Under the pieces are notes generated by a model. That model was not told the origin of the DNA and ran no database searches. It saw only the letters and a list, made by a program, of their open reading frames with translations. A DNA stretch of 64,000 nucleotides from Elmis aenea (taxonomy: Eukaryota > Arthropoda > Insecta > Coleoptera > Elmidae): assembly GCA_947652605.1 (NCBI GenBank), contig OX393579.1:7068001-7132000 (forward strand), read 5' to 3'. The translations under genes and the position numbers were made by a program. Below, one piece after another: positions 25,391-37,208 of the stretch. Positions within the stretch are counted from its first letter, which is position 1. Each line of letters begins with the position of its first letter.

Positions 25391-27360
25391 CTAATTGCCC
25401 AAAGCAGAATTCAAATACATTTTAAACATTGTTGGAGAGAGACAGCAGCTCTGTCTTAGACAATTTTTGTCAGGAACTTATTTTAATAGTTTGAAATAAA
25501 CTTGGACCATTTTTTTTAGTATGTTGTTTCCCAATAAAAATCAAACGGCAGTTTGTCATAGAAACACTAAATGAACATATTTTAGCCATAGAGAAGATTG
25601 GGGATAATACGTTACGCAAAAGCAACAGTTTGATAATAATCAGTATTTTTATCAACATCTTAATAATTTTGGGGTTGTGAACATTAAACGTTTTACAGCA
25701 ATTAAACAATTTTGTTGGGTCGTAAAACCGTGTCGAGCAACAGGTTGGTCAGATCTCTGTTAAACTGACCGCTATATTTTTATTATTCAGTCACAAGCCA
25801 TAAAAAAATATAAACATGAACCACTAAAAATGCGACTGTCGACATGCGCCGTATTTTTCGCAAAGTATAGGAAGCGTTTTATTATCTGCCATTAAATTAT
25901 TCAGCGATGGTATTGGTTTTCCACTTATTAAAGATATCAATCTTCTTGAACAGGTAAAACGTGCCTTCCTCGAGGTTTCCAGCGTTTGAATATGAATCAG
26001 TTAAGCGTTATCTGACTAGAGAATCGCTAAGCTCGTTCAGAAAATAATCCTGAAAAAAAAGATTAAGTTCTTTTTATTAAATATATGGACCATACACAAT
26101 TTTTGCTTATATATGATGGAGCATCTCTTTAAACGTTAGATAAATAACATTAAAAAGCTTTAACAGGTATATTAAAATGAAAATGCTTTTAAAATTTCTT
26201 TTGTTTAAATCATAGTGCTTTTGCAGGGGTAAATTTGTAACATTTTAAGAAGTTCCAAACATCAAATGACGTTGGGGGAACATACTTGTTTTTAAATATC
26301 GTTAGCTATACTCAAATTTTGTTAACTTGATCAGATATTTTGATGCACAAAATTCTTACAGTTACAAGTTGTTACTTCCTGTATAAAAATGTAAAGAATC
26401 CTAAAATATATTTATGAATACGTTGTCCTTATTTCGCAACATCCAACATCAAAATTTAATTTTCATTTCCTTATTTGAAAATTTCATAGATAGAAGCGCT
26501 GGTATGTTTGTTGCCAGTCACTTTTACATTCAACAAATTGAAATGAAATACAACTATGCGTACTATTATTAAACAGAGGAAGCAATTTCAAACTTTATTG
26601 CTATGCTTCAATAATTTACGAGTTAAACCTAATAATAACGTTTTGCTATGGTTTCAGCGCAAATGAAACATGTAATTTTGAGTAATATATTGCGTCATTA
26701 GCTTTGCCTGTAGTTATATTTGAACGTTATGGTATTTGTTTACTTTTAAACAAATACTTCATCGGCTGCTTTGTTTGAATATGTGTATAATAACATCGTA
26801 AACAAGACGGTTACAGCCAATAAAAACACTAGGAAATTCTGTACTCATCACATTTAAAAGATTTTCAAGGGTAATTCCGCATGAGGTGAACATTTTTTGG
26901 TAATAGTTTGTTGTTTACATGGGAACGTCCGACATTTCACGACGCTAATTATTATCTACATTTTCTGTAGCGTTTTGTGGAGATTAACTGGCCAACATTT
27001 CTAAAAGTTGACGTTTGCTTGGAAAATAGTCGAGCTGGATTTCTTTTTCTTGACAAAACGTCATCAACTGCTTCTAGATGTATAGTTATGTTGCGGCAGA
27101 GCAACATCCATTGATAGGTTGTTCGTCAAAACACTGCCTCTTGGCGGGTCACGGTTTTGTTGGAATCCTACCTTGCAGGCGTTTTGTTTGGTTTGTCTTT
27201 CAGTTCGCCTTTTTATCGCGTTGGCCTAGCTATACCCGGCTTCAAGAGTACAGATCTTGTCTTTGCAATTGAGCTAGATTCATAGGAAATATCTACAGCA
27301 AAATAACATACAGGAAAATGTTTGCCTGAAATATTTAATAGTGTTTCCTACAAGCTAACA
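25391..27360. other. No gene seen
   Basis: AT-rich non-coding DNA; short unrecognised frames only. Confidence 0.45.
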
Positions 27361-27362
27361 CT

Positions 27363-27490
27363 AAAGGCCCAATTGCACAAAGTAGCAATGGTGTTAAAAT
27401 ACAAGTTAATCCCTGAATCTAGGCAACATCAGCGCGATTTAGCCTAATCCTAGGATTAACGTGGTTTAACCCCGCGGTTACTCCCAGGTT
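27363..27490. repeat. Palindrome-rich MITE-like fragment
   Basis: Starts AAGGCCCAATTGCACAAAG and contains compact palindromes such as TAATCCTAGGATTA and GTTTAACCCCGCGGTTAC. GGCCCAATTGCACAA-type starts followed by TTAATC/GATTAA palindromes are seen at the ends of some insect MITEs. No matching right end found. Confidence 0.4.
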
Positions 27491-27499
27491 CAACTTATA

Positions 27500-27650
27500 C
27501 AGGGTGGTCTACTTTTTTGTTGCAGGACTTTAACAGTCGATACAAAAACCTATTTTAAAGCGAATATTTCAAATCAACATGGATCCATCATCGCTCTATT
27601 TTAAAGATACAGGGTGTTGAAATTTAAAAACAAATATACAGTGTATACAG
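27500..27650. mobile_element. Two juxtaposed CAGGGTG-type MITE ends
   Basis: TATA-CAGGGTGGTCTACTTTTTTG starts at 27500 and a second, different terminus, CAGGGTGTTGAAATTTAAAA, starts at 27610 in the same orientation. Two short MITE remnants or one inserted into the other. No coding content; the right limit is approximate. Confidence 0.55.
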
Positions 27651-28311
27651 TGGGGCCTATTAGTTTAGAAAATTAAGATTTTATTAACTTAATGGTGCTG
27701 CAATTATTAGCAGTAACACTCACTGTACATCGAAATACGGCGTAACACTTTTAATTAGTTCTCAGTAAAGTTATAAATCTTGTCGTTTTCAGAAGTTTTT
27801 CTCTTGTTAACTTGTGCTTTAAGCTTTCTTAAGTTTTCTTCTACATCGAACGAAAAACGAAATCGGATACTTTGTTTCACGGAACAACACCAAACCTAAT
27901 TTTACTACTGTAATATGTATGCTTCTATTACATTCCTCTGTAATATGAGAAACGACAGAATACTTGTAACTCGAGTATTCAACTTGCAAAAATAGTGCAA
28001 ATCAATCGTTGTATTTCCATAATAATTTTGTATCGTTACCTAAACCATGTCGTGTTATGCACGATGCAGAAGAAGTTGCTTTTAACAAAATAACAAGGTG
28101 CTGAAGATTATAATTGCGCAAATATTAATAAATAAAAGTAATAAAGTTTCGATTTACAACACTATTATCTTATTTTCTGTACTTTCAGCGTTTTTCTTTA
28201 ACGTTAAATGCATATTTCAAAAATGTTGTACGATGTGCAAATACAATTCTGGTTTGCTTTTCTGTGGTCGGTTTTCCACTATTTAATGTTAACTGGTTAT
28301 GAATTTTATTA

Positions 28312-28401
28312 ACTAATATTTAATAATGAAAGTAACTCATGTTTTTCTCTTTGTTTTAGGTAAGTGTCCTAAGCTCCTTCAGTAACAGTTATTGAGTAAG
28401 T
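28312..28401 (+). promoter_or_regulatory. Candidate recursive splice site (ratchet point) 1
   Basis: A branch-point-like ACTAAT (28312-28317), a pyrimidine tract (28341-28357), AG (28358-28359) and immediately GTAAGT (28360-28365): an acceptor and a consensus donor with no exon between them. A second GTAAGT follows at 28396-28401, defining a potential 36-nt recursive-splice exon. Recursive splice sites in long introns of insects and vertebrates have this form. Not transcript-supported here. Confidence 0.4.
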
Positions 28402-28637
28402 ACGATGCGTTTAAAATAAATTTCTGAAATTTTTCTTAATTACACTTTAAACATATTTCTTTAATGACAAATTGGTTATTCGAAGCTAAGGTTTGATGCT
28501 ACCCTTTTTTGTATACACATCGTAGAGGATTTCCAACTGTTCTTGCATTTTAATTTTTTATTTCAATTTCTTCAGCATGTAAGCAAAACAACGAATATAT
28601 TTAAACCCTCATGTTTAGGATAGAATGCAACAATATA

Positions 28638-29262
28638 CAGGGTGTGTAAAAATTGGCGGAAGCGCTACACGTGACGATGTTCTTCATAAAATTCTAAGTC
28701 GAAAATCTTGATACAAAAATGTTGTACCATGCTTCCTATGGCCTCAGGAACCATTTAAAAGAAAAAAAAATTGGCAACATGGCATACATTGATTTGCGTT
28801 TGGACATTTTTTTATCAGCAATTTTTACTTGGGCATTTACAATTTTTGTTCGAACTGAAAGCCTTCAGTTCGTAAACATAGCTGCAAACTTTTGGGTATC
28901 GTAAAACACAAACTAGAAATAATTACGAGAAAAACAGAGATGACAGCTAATGACAATGTTGCCATATGTATTATTTTCATTCAAATCAGTGATTTACATA
29001 TTTTCAACACCAATTTTTGAAAAGAAGAACACAATATCTAGGAAAAAATACTATTCGAAATTTATTTTTATTCCAAAATGCAGCTTTTTCATTTGCAAAT
29101 ATTAAATAATAACGCTTAATAAAGGACTAAATGTCAAAACTTTGAGGACCTTTTGCAGACACAGCAAGCATGGTACAACATTTTCGTATCAAGATTTTCG
29201 ACTTAGAATTTTACGAAGAACATCGCCACGTGTAGCGCTTCCGCCAATTTTTACACACCCTG
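28638..29262. mobile_element. MITE family A, copy 3 (complete, inverted interior)
   Basis: 625 bp from CAGGGTGTGTAAAAATT to CACACCCTG with TATA on both sides. The inverted arms match the other family A copies. The interior is in the opposite orientation to copy 2: the CCTATGGCCTCAGG segment that lies next to the right arm of copy 1 is next to the left arm here. Non-coding. Confidence 0.93.
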
Positions 29263-31283
29263 TATATAGTTTAAATATTCTTTTTTGAGATACCTGCTAT
29301 TTTTGCTTAGAAAAGTTCCCAATTAAAATCTATCCGGAAGTTGTTAACAAATTTGCAAAAATAACGCGTGTACTATCATAGAAACAGATTACTAGGTTGG
29401 TGTTTAAGTTGTTTAGTAGTCTTTTGACAGTGATATTGATTTATTGAATCTCGAATGTCAAAAAAATTTATTTCTGGTTCATTTTGCAATAGTTTTAGAG
29501 AAAAATCTTAGAAAAAGTCTCAAACGCCTTGTAAAATACAAGGTGCTCAGGAGGAAAGGAAAATATATTGAGTATGTCTTTAGAAGGCCATATAATAAAA
29601 ATAATACAATTTGTTTAAGCCCGATTTTTCAACCATTATGGAGATAATTAAATCTATCTTTCTATTACAATATATCAGTAAAATATTTTATTACAATAAT
29701 CTTGCTGTTTTATTTTTTTTTATATTGACCTTCTGAACAAATACTTAAAATTTTCCCTTTTGTCCTGAAACATCCTGTATACTCGTAAGTTTTTCCTTTA
29801 CTGGCATAAATAAATATTATCTATTTGTCGTTGGTTTTCGTTTAGCAATAGCAATGCATAATTTTTTATTACTGCCTATTAAAAATGTCTTGTAAGTTCC
29901 TATATAACTATATAAGCCTGTTCCTCTTTATCGCTAGGCGTGAGGTTGTTTTGAACGCAACACGACCAAAACAATCGCGTCTAGGATAAAAACAAAACAC
30001 TTATATGTCGTTGTGATTATTTTCTTTTACGCTCACGCGAGCCTTGTCCTAATGGCAAGTTGGACTTGATACACATTTAAAGAACAATTCATTTCTACAC
30101 AATCGTTGTTGTATCAGACGGAAACTTTTTGTTTCGTTTGAGGACAAATTGTTTTTATCCGAAAAGCTTTCAGCAAGAAGTATTTTATTATTATCACAAC
30201 GGTAGCCATTTATGTAGACAATTTGGAAAACAAAACGCACTTTGAAGACTGACAGATATTGAATGAAACGATCGCAACACCTTGCAGATAAGATTTTTAT
30301 TCCTAAAACACGTCAAAGTGACAGTATAAGCAACATTACGATGGGCAATTGTCACACCATAATTCCAAGGCACTACAGATTTTTGTCAAAACGCGTTCTG
30401 TAATTTGCTTAATTTTCAGTAATTGGAAAACTGAAAATTAATATTGATTACATTTATAGACACAGAATTTTTTCTCTACAAAAAAACCTATTTGCACTTT
30501 TTTTCCAAGTAATTAGGAAATACAACATACAACTTTAAAAAATTTACCATTAAACTTACTATGTTGCGTGATCCAATTCTACACCCTGTATAACTAATGA
30601 AAACGTAAAGAAACAATTTTTTTGGATTCTTTTTCAATAATCTCTTTTTTGTTTGAGTACTTAAACACCGAGCGAGATTTATCATTATTTTTTTATTCAA
30701 AGAATTCTTCGTAAATATAATCCTAAGAAGCTTAAATATTGACAGCTTTTCGTTCTCTTTGTATTTCTTATTTTGTGTACTTACCGTTTCGTAAAATGCT
30801 TTATTTTTCCAATTATCGAACAAAAGTATTTGTATACAATGTCTTTGTTTAAAGCATCGTTATATTTAAATTCTATTTCCATTCTTTTTCATTACTACAT
30901 ACAAATGGTAACTGTCATTTGACATTTAATTAGTTGTTTTTTGTTTTTATTTTCATAGATAGCTTGATAGGTCATGGGTAAAATACGATTTTTTTTCATT
31001 TCGTGACTTGTTTATAAAAGAATCTAAGAAAAAGTCATAATTTGCTCGTTTTGCCGGCTTTTTATAAAATGCCTAGGCGTTTTATAAAATTCCGGATTCC
31101 ACATTATGCCTACGACATATATAAGTAACCAGTGTACCACCTGTGCCTCAATGCTTGGCAATCTTGTAAATTTATTACACAATATTTAAAATTAATAAAA
31201 AGTTTAATTTGTAAGTGGTTTCCAAAAATTTATAAATAAAATATATATTAAAACTTTTCGTAGTTTTTCATCATGTAAAAATA
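29263..31283. other. No gene seen; isolated MITE-like end at 30588
   Basis: AT-rich non-coding DNA. TTCTACACCCTG followed by TATA at 30578-30592 is one terminus of a CAGGGTG-type MITE without a clear partner. Short frames here are not recognised. Confidence 0.45.
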
Positions 31284-31430
31284 CTGTCGAGATCGAGAAT
31301 CTCGAGGATTTCGTCTCGAAATTTCGAGACGATTGTTAATCTCGTCTCGAATTTTCGAGACAGAAAAATGCCTGTCTCGATCTCGAAATTCGAGACGAGA
31401 CGAGACGAGATCGAGAATTGTCTCGTCTCG
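31284..31430. repeat. GTCTCG/CGAGAC-rich low-complexity tract
   Basis: Multiple TCTCG and CGAGA pentamers in both orientations, for example GTCTCGAAATTTCGAGAC and a run of GAGAC repeats near 31394. Similar motif use recurs inside the element at 39259-40158, suggesting that both derive from related transposon subterminal regions. Confidence 0.7.
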
Positions 31431-31433
31431 GCG

Positions 31434-32036
31434 GCAACACTAATTTTTTCCTCCAAACGTTCCCTTTCAATAATCGCTAAATTTTCCCTTAAGTCAATAA
31501 ACTTTTCCCCCAAATCGCACTTGATTCATAATCAATTAACCGCTTTTCAAAATTTTCTAATTTTAACCATTCAAAAATTTCCAAATTAAGTTCATCAACC
31601 TTAATTATGTCTGGGTAAATTATGAATTTTGAAATTTCTTTGACATATTTATATTGAGAAAATCGCAAAGAAAACTATTTTTTTATTGATTCCACAGCTG
31701 TGGTTAAATCTTCAGCCAATTGAATTTGATTTATTTCAAGTTGACATGTCAGATCTTCTATAAAAAGTTTTAAATTTGGTAAATATTTGAAGGCATGAGA
31801 AGCAATATTTCGTTTAAATACTTGTAATTTTGTTTGAAATTCGCATAGTTTCGAAACAAAATACATGTATTTTATTTGAATAAATACGTATAATTTGGTG
31901 TTATTAATTCATTATTTAAAAAAAAATTAACTATCAATTTTTCAAAAATTTTTAAATAGCGACTATTCTTCGACGTGCCAATAAAATTTTTTTACCTGCC
32001 AGCTGTGGTACGCGTGCCATAGGCTCGCCAACCCTG
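31434..32036 (-). pseudogene. Decayed hAT transposase fragment (ZBED/GTF2IRD2-like type)
   Basis: The end at 32036 reads, on the minus strand, CAGGGTTGGCGAGCCTATGG, a hAT-like terminus. Further in, the minus strand gives VSKLCEFQTKLQVFKRNI near 31860-31800, FKYLPNLKLFIEDL, then KFIIYPDIIKVDELNLEIF, and SSAIWGEKFIDLRENLAIIE near 31540-31450. This order (helical segment, F.KL..F, then S..LW..KF..L) resembles the C-terminal half of hAT transposases of the ZBED5/FAM200/GTF2IRD2-like group. Stops and frameshifts separate the pieces and the N-terminal half is deleted between the terminus and the first motif. A second relic, with the N-terminal half, lies at 38434-39199 (+). Family assignment rests on pattern memory only. 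Confidence 0.5.
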
Positions 32037-34154
32037 TATTATGGCATTTGCAATGTTAATTTGACATTTATTTTAAATTAACAAAAACTTTTGCTAAAGA
32101 TGTTTAGGTACAAAATACATGTGCAATTTTTTTTTTGAGTATTTTAACTCGGTCATATGTATGACAAACATCGCTTGATGACCACAACGTGCAGTATAAG
32201 CGCAGAATAATTACTATAAAAGTAAACTTACTTGCAACGGTTACCGCAACTAATAATTTGTACAGCATTTTCACAGTTTGTAAATCTTGATATGAATTTT
32301 AGAAGTTAATTTGTGGTATTTATACCAAATGGAACAATGCCCATAATTAAAATAAATGTAATCAACTAATAACCTATAAAAATATTCGATTTTAATTACT
32401 GGTACAATGGAAAAGTAAAAATTATAGTTTTTTTTATGTTTCTGTTTTTAAAAATATCAATATACTGAATAATTATTTTTAATTAATGATTATTTAGCGC
32501 GTGGCGGTTATTAAATTTAATTAATAAGCATTAAGCAAGAAATTAACATACAACGAATAAAATGAATCGATTGTAATTGTTGGTAACAATGGGAAGTAAA
32601 AATTCATAGTTTTTTTGTTTTAATTTTTAAAATCTTAACAATTGGAGTGATATTAATAATTAATGAGCCTGTGGTAGCTTATTAATTAATTGCAATAAAT
32701 TAATGCGAGGCAATATAAAATTAACTAAATTAAATACTTGTTGTTTGTGTTGCAACTTACTTTTTATATATTTTTTTTTTAGAAATGTACATGCTTCAAA
32801 ATATTATGCTTTTTAGATCCTGAAGTTTTTAAAGCAGTAATTTTTTAAAATTTAGTTTTCTTTTTTTTAAAAATTGTTTCTTTTTACTACTCGAAATGAG
32901 TAACCTAGCATATCGACAAAAATTCTAGGATTTTTTTTTACGTCTTTATTGTAACGGACCGTACTGTACATAGGTTGTTAAGAAATAGTACTTATTACTC
33001 TTATATTTATTGTTGTTAATTAGGGCTTGTGATCGTTTTTTCACGATATTCTTCAGGACTATTAAGACTCCGTTCATTTATCATTGGTATTAAAGCTAAC
33101 TTCAGAATCCCTATTGTTTATTTAGTATCAGAAATATAACGCGTGGTACAGAATTTCATGATTTTCTGGCAGAGTTTAAAAACACTTTAACACTGCTAAA
33201 AAATATATATCTTAAAAGAGACAGCCGTGTGTGTGGGTTTGGTAGGAACGCTATATAAAACATCTCTTCGATTTTTCAATTCCTTACACACACTTGTCAC
33301 AGAGCTAAGTAAACGAACTGCCAGCCGTCTAAATTGAAAAGAAACCGATTACTTTTTTTCTATAAATTTTAATAAGACGTCGCTAAAACACTAAATATTT
33401 TCGCACAAGTTCATCTATAAAAATAATTGAACTTGACTCTTCTTTTATTTGTGGAGTTGAATGTAATTTCACCATAAAGAACAGTTCTGGAAGTTTTTTT
33501 ATTTTTATAAATCATGGAAACTGGTTCATTTTATAGGACTTGTACCTGTAGCTTTTTAGCGCTACATTTTAGTTAACTTCTGGTTGTTCACAGTTACACA
33601 CAATTTTTAACATTATGTTAGATTCTTCCATCATTTAATTTGCTTTTTAGAAACGTGTAAATAACATTAACCTTTAGATTTGGTTCTCGAATCTACATAA
33701 ATATTTAATAATTTGCAAACATTTTTAACTGAATATATTTATTATTACATTATTTACCCTTAAGGAAACAAATTTTGAAGCTTAGCGCATGATAAAAAAT
33801 AAATTACAAGATATTGTAGCTCACTTAAACTCCTAAACCTGCTCCTTGTGCTATTTCAAGGAAATTGTGCCTTATTGCCTTTATTTATGATTTTACGGAA
33901 ATATGCTTGATTCTAATTACGGCTCATTTTGTCAGGGAAGGTCATAGGTCCCTATCGATTTGTACGTTTTAAAAGCGTCGTGGTGAACCTTGGTACTACT
34001 TCTCGACGCTTAGCGAGAGCACAAACCTATCAAATAGCACAGCTTGCCAGATGTTCAGAGCTTCTCCAGTAGAGGAAGCTGTGATTCGTAAAAGCTCCAA
34101 AATGTTTTGTTTGCCCTTTAATGGGGTTGTAAATTTTAAATCGAGCCATTAAAT
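32037..34154. other. No gene seen
   Basis: AT-rich non-coding DNA upstream of the LINE at 34160. Nothing identifiable. Confidence 0.45.
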
Positions 34155-34159
34155 TTAAC

Positions 34160-34921
34160 TATTTTTCTTTATTTTAAGAATTGGATTTATTGGTGAAGGA
34201 ATATTTTCGTTAATATCTTTTATGCTGTTTACAAAGTATTCGTTAAATTTCGTGGCTAAATCTGATTCATTCGTAATTTCCAAGTCACCAAAATTCACCT
34301 TTTTAATTTTAACATTCTTGTTTCCCCCCAGTATTTCTTTAAGAGCTCTCCACATTTTAGTCGAATTATTTTGACAACTTTTTAATTTATTTTCGGTATA
34401 TGAATTTTTAGCAAATTTAATTAATTTAGTATATTCATTTCTTGCTGATTTGTACATTTCCCAGTAGTGTCCTAATTTGGTTAATTTCGCTATTTTATAA
34501 AGACTGTCTCTCTCTTTTTGTTTAGATTTAAGTTCCATTGTGAACCACCTGTTTACGATACCGCCAGTGCTTATTACTTTGTACGTGGTAAGTTCGTCGA
34601 CCGACCTTTGCACTATTTGCGTTATTGCATTTACTTTACCATTTATATCTAATAACTCTACAATGTCATAGTTAAACCTGTCGGAAATGCTTTTTTGTAG
34701 ACTTTGTGTGTTGTAATTAGAGTAGTTTTTAACTAATACTTTACATGATTCAGCAAAACCAGTTTGTTTTTCGCACTTAATTTCTATGGTATTATGATCT
34801 GAAATGTTAAATGTATCCAAAACAGATGCGATAAATTTATCGTTATTAATTAATACTAAATCAATCATGGTGTTTGATGTCTGTGTACATCTTGTATAAT
34901 CTTTAACAACTTGTTTCAATT
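34160..34921 (-). pseudogene. Inverted 5' part of LINE: endonuclease C-terminus and linker
   Basis: Minus-strand open frame of about 250 residues. It opens (without ATG) in the end of an apurinic-type endonuclease domain, with MIDLVLINNDKF and the SDHNTIEI motif (the SDH catalytic motif of LINE endonucleases), and continues into the linker before the reverse transcriptase, with KMWRALKEILGG and LATKFNEYFVNSI, both typical of CR1/L2/Jockey-like elements. It stops at about 34155 where it should pass into the polymerase. The polymerase continues instead on the opposite strand from 34917. The two parts share a ~14-16-nt overlap (CAATTCTTAAAATAAA), so they are one insertion with an inverted 5' end. 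The first part of the endonuclease is missing (5' truncation). Confidence 0.88.
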
Positions 34922-36487
34922 CTTAAAATAAAAAGTGCTAGTGACACCTTTAAATTTAGATGTGTTACCTTAGACCAAGTATACAAAATAGTGAATACTA
35001 TCAAAAATTCAAGTAGTACAGATAATATTCCACTTAGTACAATAAGGGATGCCTTACCAGTAATCGGGCAAACATTAGTTAACATTATAAATGAATCATT
35101 ACAGTACGGGGTAGTACCAGAAATTTGGAAAATTAATACGGTTATTCCTATTCCAAAAATTATTAACACTAAAAAATGCGGTGAGTTTAGACCTATAAAT
35201 ATGCTACCTAAAATAGAACAAATATTAGAAATTATAGTTAAACAACAACTCGTAGAATTTCTTAACAGTAACAAAACTATATCAGATTCTCAATCAGGAT
35301 TTAGACATAAGCATTCATGCGAAACAGCATTGAATTTAGTTTTAACAAATTGGAGAGCTGAAATTGAAAACGATAAAATAATTTTGGCAGTTTTTGTCGA
35401 TTTGAAACGAGCATTTGAAACCATCTGTAGAAAAAGACTTTTGCAAAAATTACAAATGTACGGAATCCAAGGGAATGAACTAAAATGGTTTGAAAGTTAT
35501 TTATCAAACAGATTTCAAAAAACCAGGGTGGGAAAAGTAGAATCAAAGGCAATTATTAACGAGTTAGGTGTACCACAAGGATCAGTTTTAGGTCCAGTTT
35601 TATTCAATATTTACATAAATGACATTACGCAGACAGTTAAATCGTGTGACATGCATTTATTTGCAGATGATACGTTAATTTCGGTATCAGGTGAAGATTT
35701 ACAAACAACAGTTAATGTCATAAACGAAGATTTAATTGAAGTAACAGATTGGTTTAAAGCTAATAAACTGGAGTTGAATGTATCTAAAACAAAATGCATG
35801 GTAATAGGTAGTACACAATTCAGCAATATGTCAAATGTTAACGTATTTATAGATAATAATAAAGTGGAGATAGTTGAAGAGTTTAAATACCTAGGGGTAA
35901 TTATAGATAATCATCTAAAATTTAAAAAGAACATAGATTATATTGTAAAAAAAGTTGGTGCAAAAATTAGTTATTTTGGGAGAATATCGAATAAATTAAA
36001 CTTTGAAGCTAGGATATTGGTCTATCATACAATAATAGAACCATACTTTAATTATTGCAGTAGCATAATATTTCTAAGTAATGAGGGGGATCTGAAAAAA
36101 TTACAAAAGCAGCAAAACAGAGCTTTGCGTATCATATTACAGTGTTCTAAATTAACTAAAATTGAATATATGCATAATAAGTTGGGGTTCCTTAATATAT
36201 GGCAAAATACAGTGTATAACGTTTTGGTTCTAATATATAAATGTATAAACAATATGATGCCAGGATATATGAGTAAATATCTGATATACAACAAAGAACA
36301 GCATGATTATGAAACAAGACAAAGAGAACATTTTAGACTGCCTAAATTTAAAAAAAGTAGTACACAGAACTCGCTCTATTACAAAGGGCTAAAATTATTT
36401 AATCAATTACCAAACGATTTAAAATATTCTGTTAATTTGCATGCGTTTAAAGAAGGTTGTAAGACCCATGTAAAACTGCAATTTTAA
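34917..36487 (+). CDS. LINE reverse transcriptase, 3' part of a 5'-inverted copy
   Basis: Long intact frame of over 500 codons, running from the inversion junction without an ATG of its own. Reverse-transcriptase blocks in order: IPKIINTKKCGEFRPINML, SDSQSGFRHKHSC, AVFVDLKRAFETI (catalytic D, palm motif A), LGVPQGSVLGPVLFNIYIND (motif B), HLFADDTLI (motif C, FADD), LNVSKTKCMVI, and EEFKYLGVIID. The C-terminal region with YETRQREHFRLPKF and LKLFNQLPNDLK is characteristic of CR1/L2/Daphne-like elements. No RNase H. No internal stop or frameshift is visible, so the insertion is relatively young, yet the element cannot move because its 5' part is inverted and truncated. Ends in a short ATT-repeat tail at 36546-36570. 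Clade is inferred, not proven. Confidence 0.92.
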
Positions 36488-36540
36488 TTTGAAGTACTAG
36501 TTGTAAAGATTGATGTATAAATAGTTTCTGTTATAACTAA

Positions 36541-36570
36541 ATAAAGCCTATTATTATTATTATTATTATT
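36541..36570 (+). repeat. (ATT)n tail at LINE 3' end
   Basis: AATAAAG is followed by a run of seven or eight ATT units. Microsatellite-like tails rather than poly(A) are usual in CR1/L2-type LINEs; this marks the 3' terminus of the copy and confirms its + orientation. Confidence 0.85.
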
Positions 36571-37208
36571 GGTTTTAAATTGTTTGGGATGTGACAATAC
36601 TATGCGAGTTTTAGGTAAACCGCTGTAATTTTTGTGTGATTGAAGTTATGAGAGCATATTTTAAGACAAAAAGAAGTTTGTTGTAACGCGCAAATCATTA
36701 AGAAATTATTTGCTTTATTTTGGAGTATAAAGCGATAGAGCAAATGTTATTTATGCCTTTCCGAATCCGAGTTCAGGAAATAGAAAAAGTCGGAAAGGGG
36801 CAGGTCTATAGATAAATAGGGTTCGACGGCTGTTTGAAAATTCGATTATCAACTGCAATCGTCCAATCGGTTTTCGACTTGTAAAGTTAAGCTTATGTTA
36901 TACTAGCACGCCCTTGGTCAGTTCCCCTTTTTCTTTTATCCTCAGTTTCGTCACGTAATTTATGTAAAATTTGAAACAAAGCAGTCCTTGGCGATTATGT
37001 TATCATTTTCTCTATCATGACCTATGAACAAGATTCGTTTAGTGCCCCTGGAAATAATTATTTCGTACTGCTGAATCAGTAGTTTAATATGTGACGTTTA
37101 GCCCCAGCACAAATCCATGCGTTGAGTTGTGTTTTTAACAAGTATAATTATTGGGTGCTTCATCCAAGGATCGTTACGTGCGTTGGATAGCTTATGCTGC
37201 ATTAGTCA

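Noticed and set aside
30488..30823. 111-codon minus-strand frame
   Set aside because: K/N/I-rich translation of AT-rich DNA, overlaps a MITE terminus, no family match.
34903..36294. Minus-strand open frames over the polymerase
   Set aside because: Antisense shadows of the intact + strand reverse transcriptase.
36541..36570. ATT microsatellite as an independent simple repeat
   Set aside because: Position right after the polymerase and an AATAAA shows it is the LINE tail.
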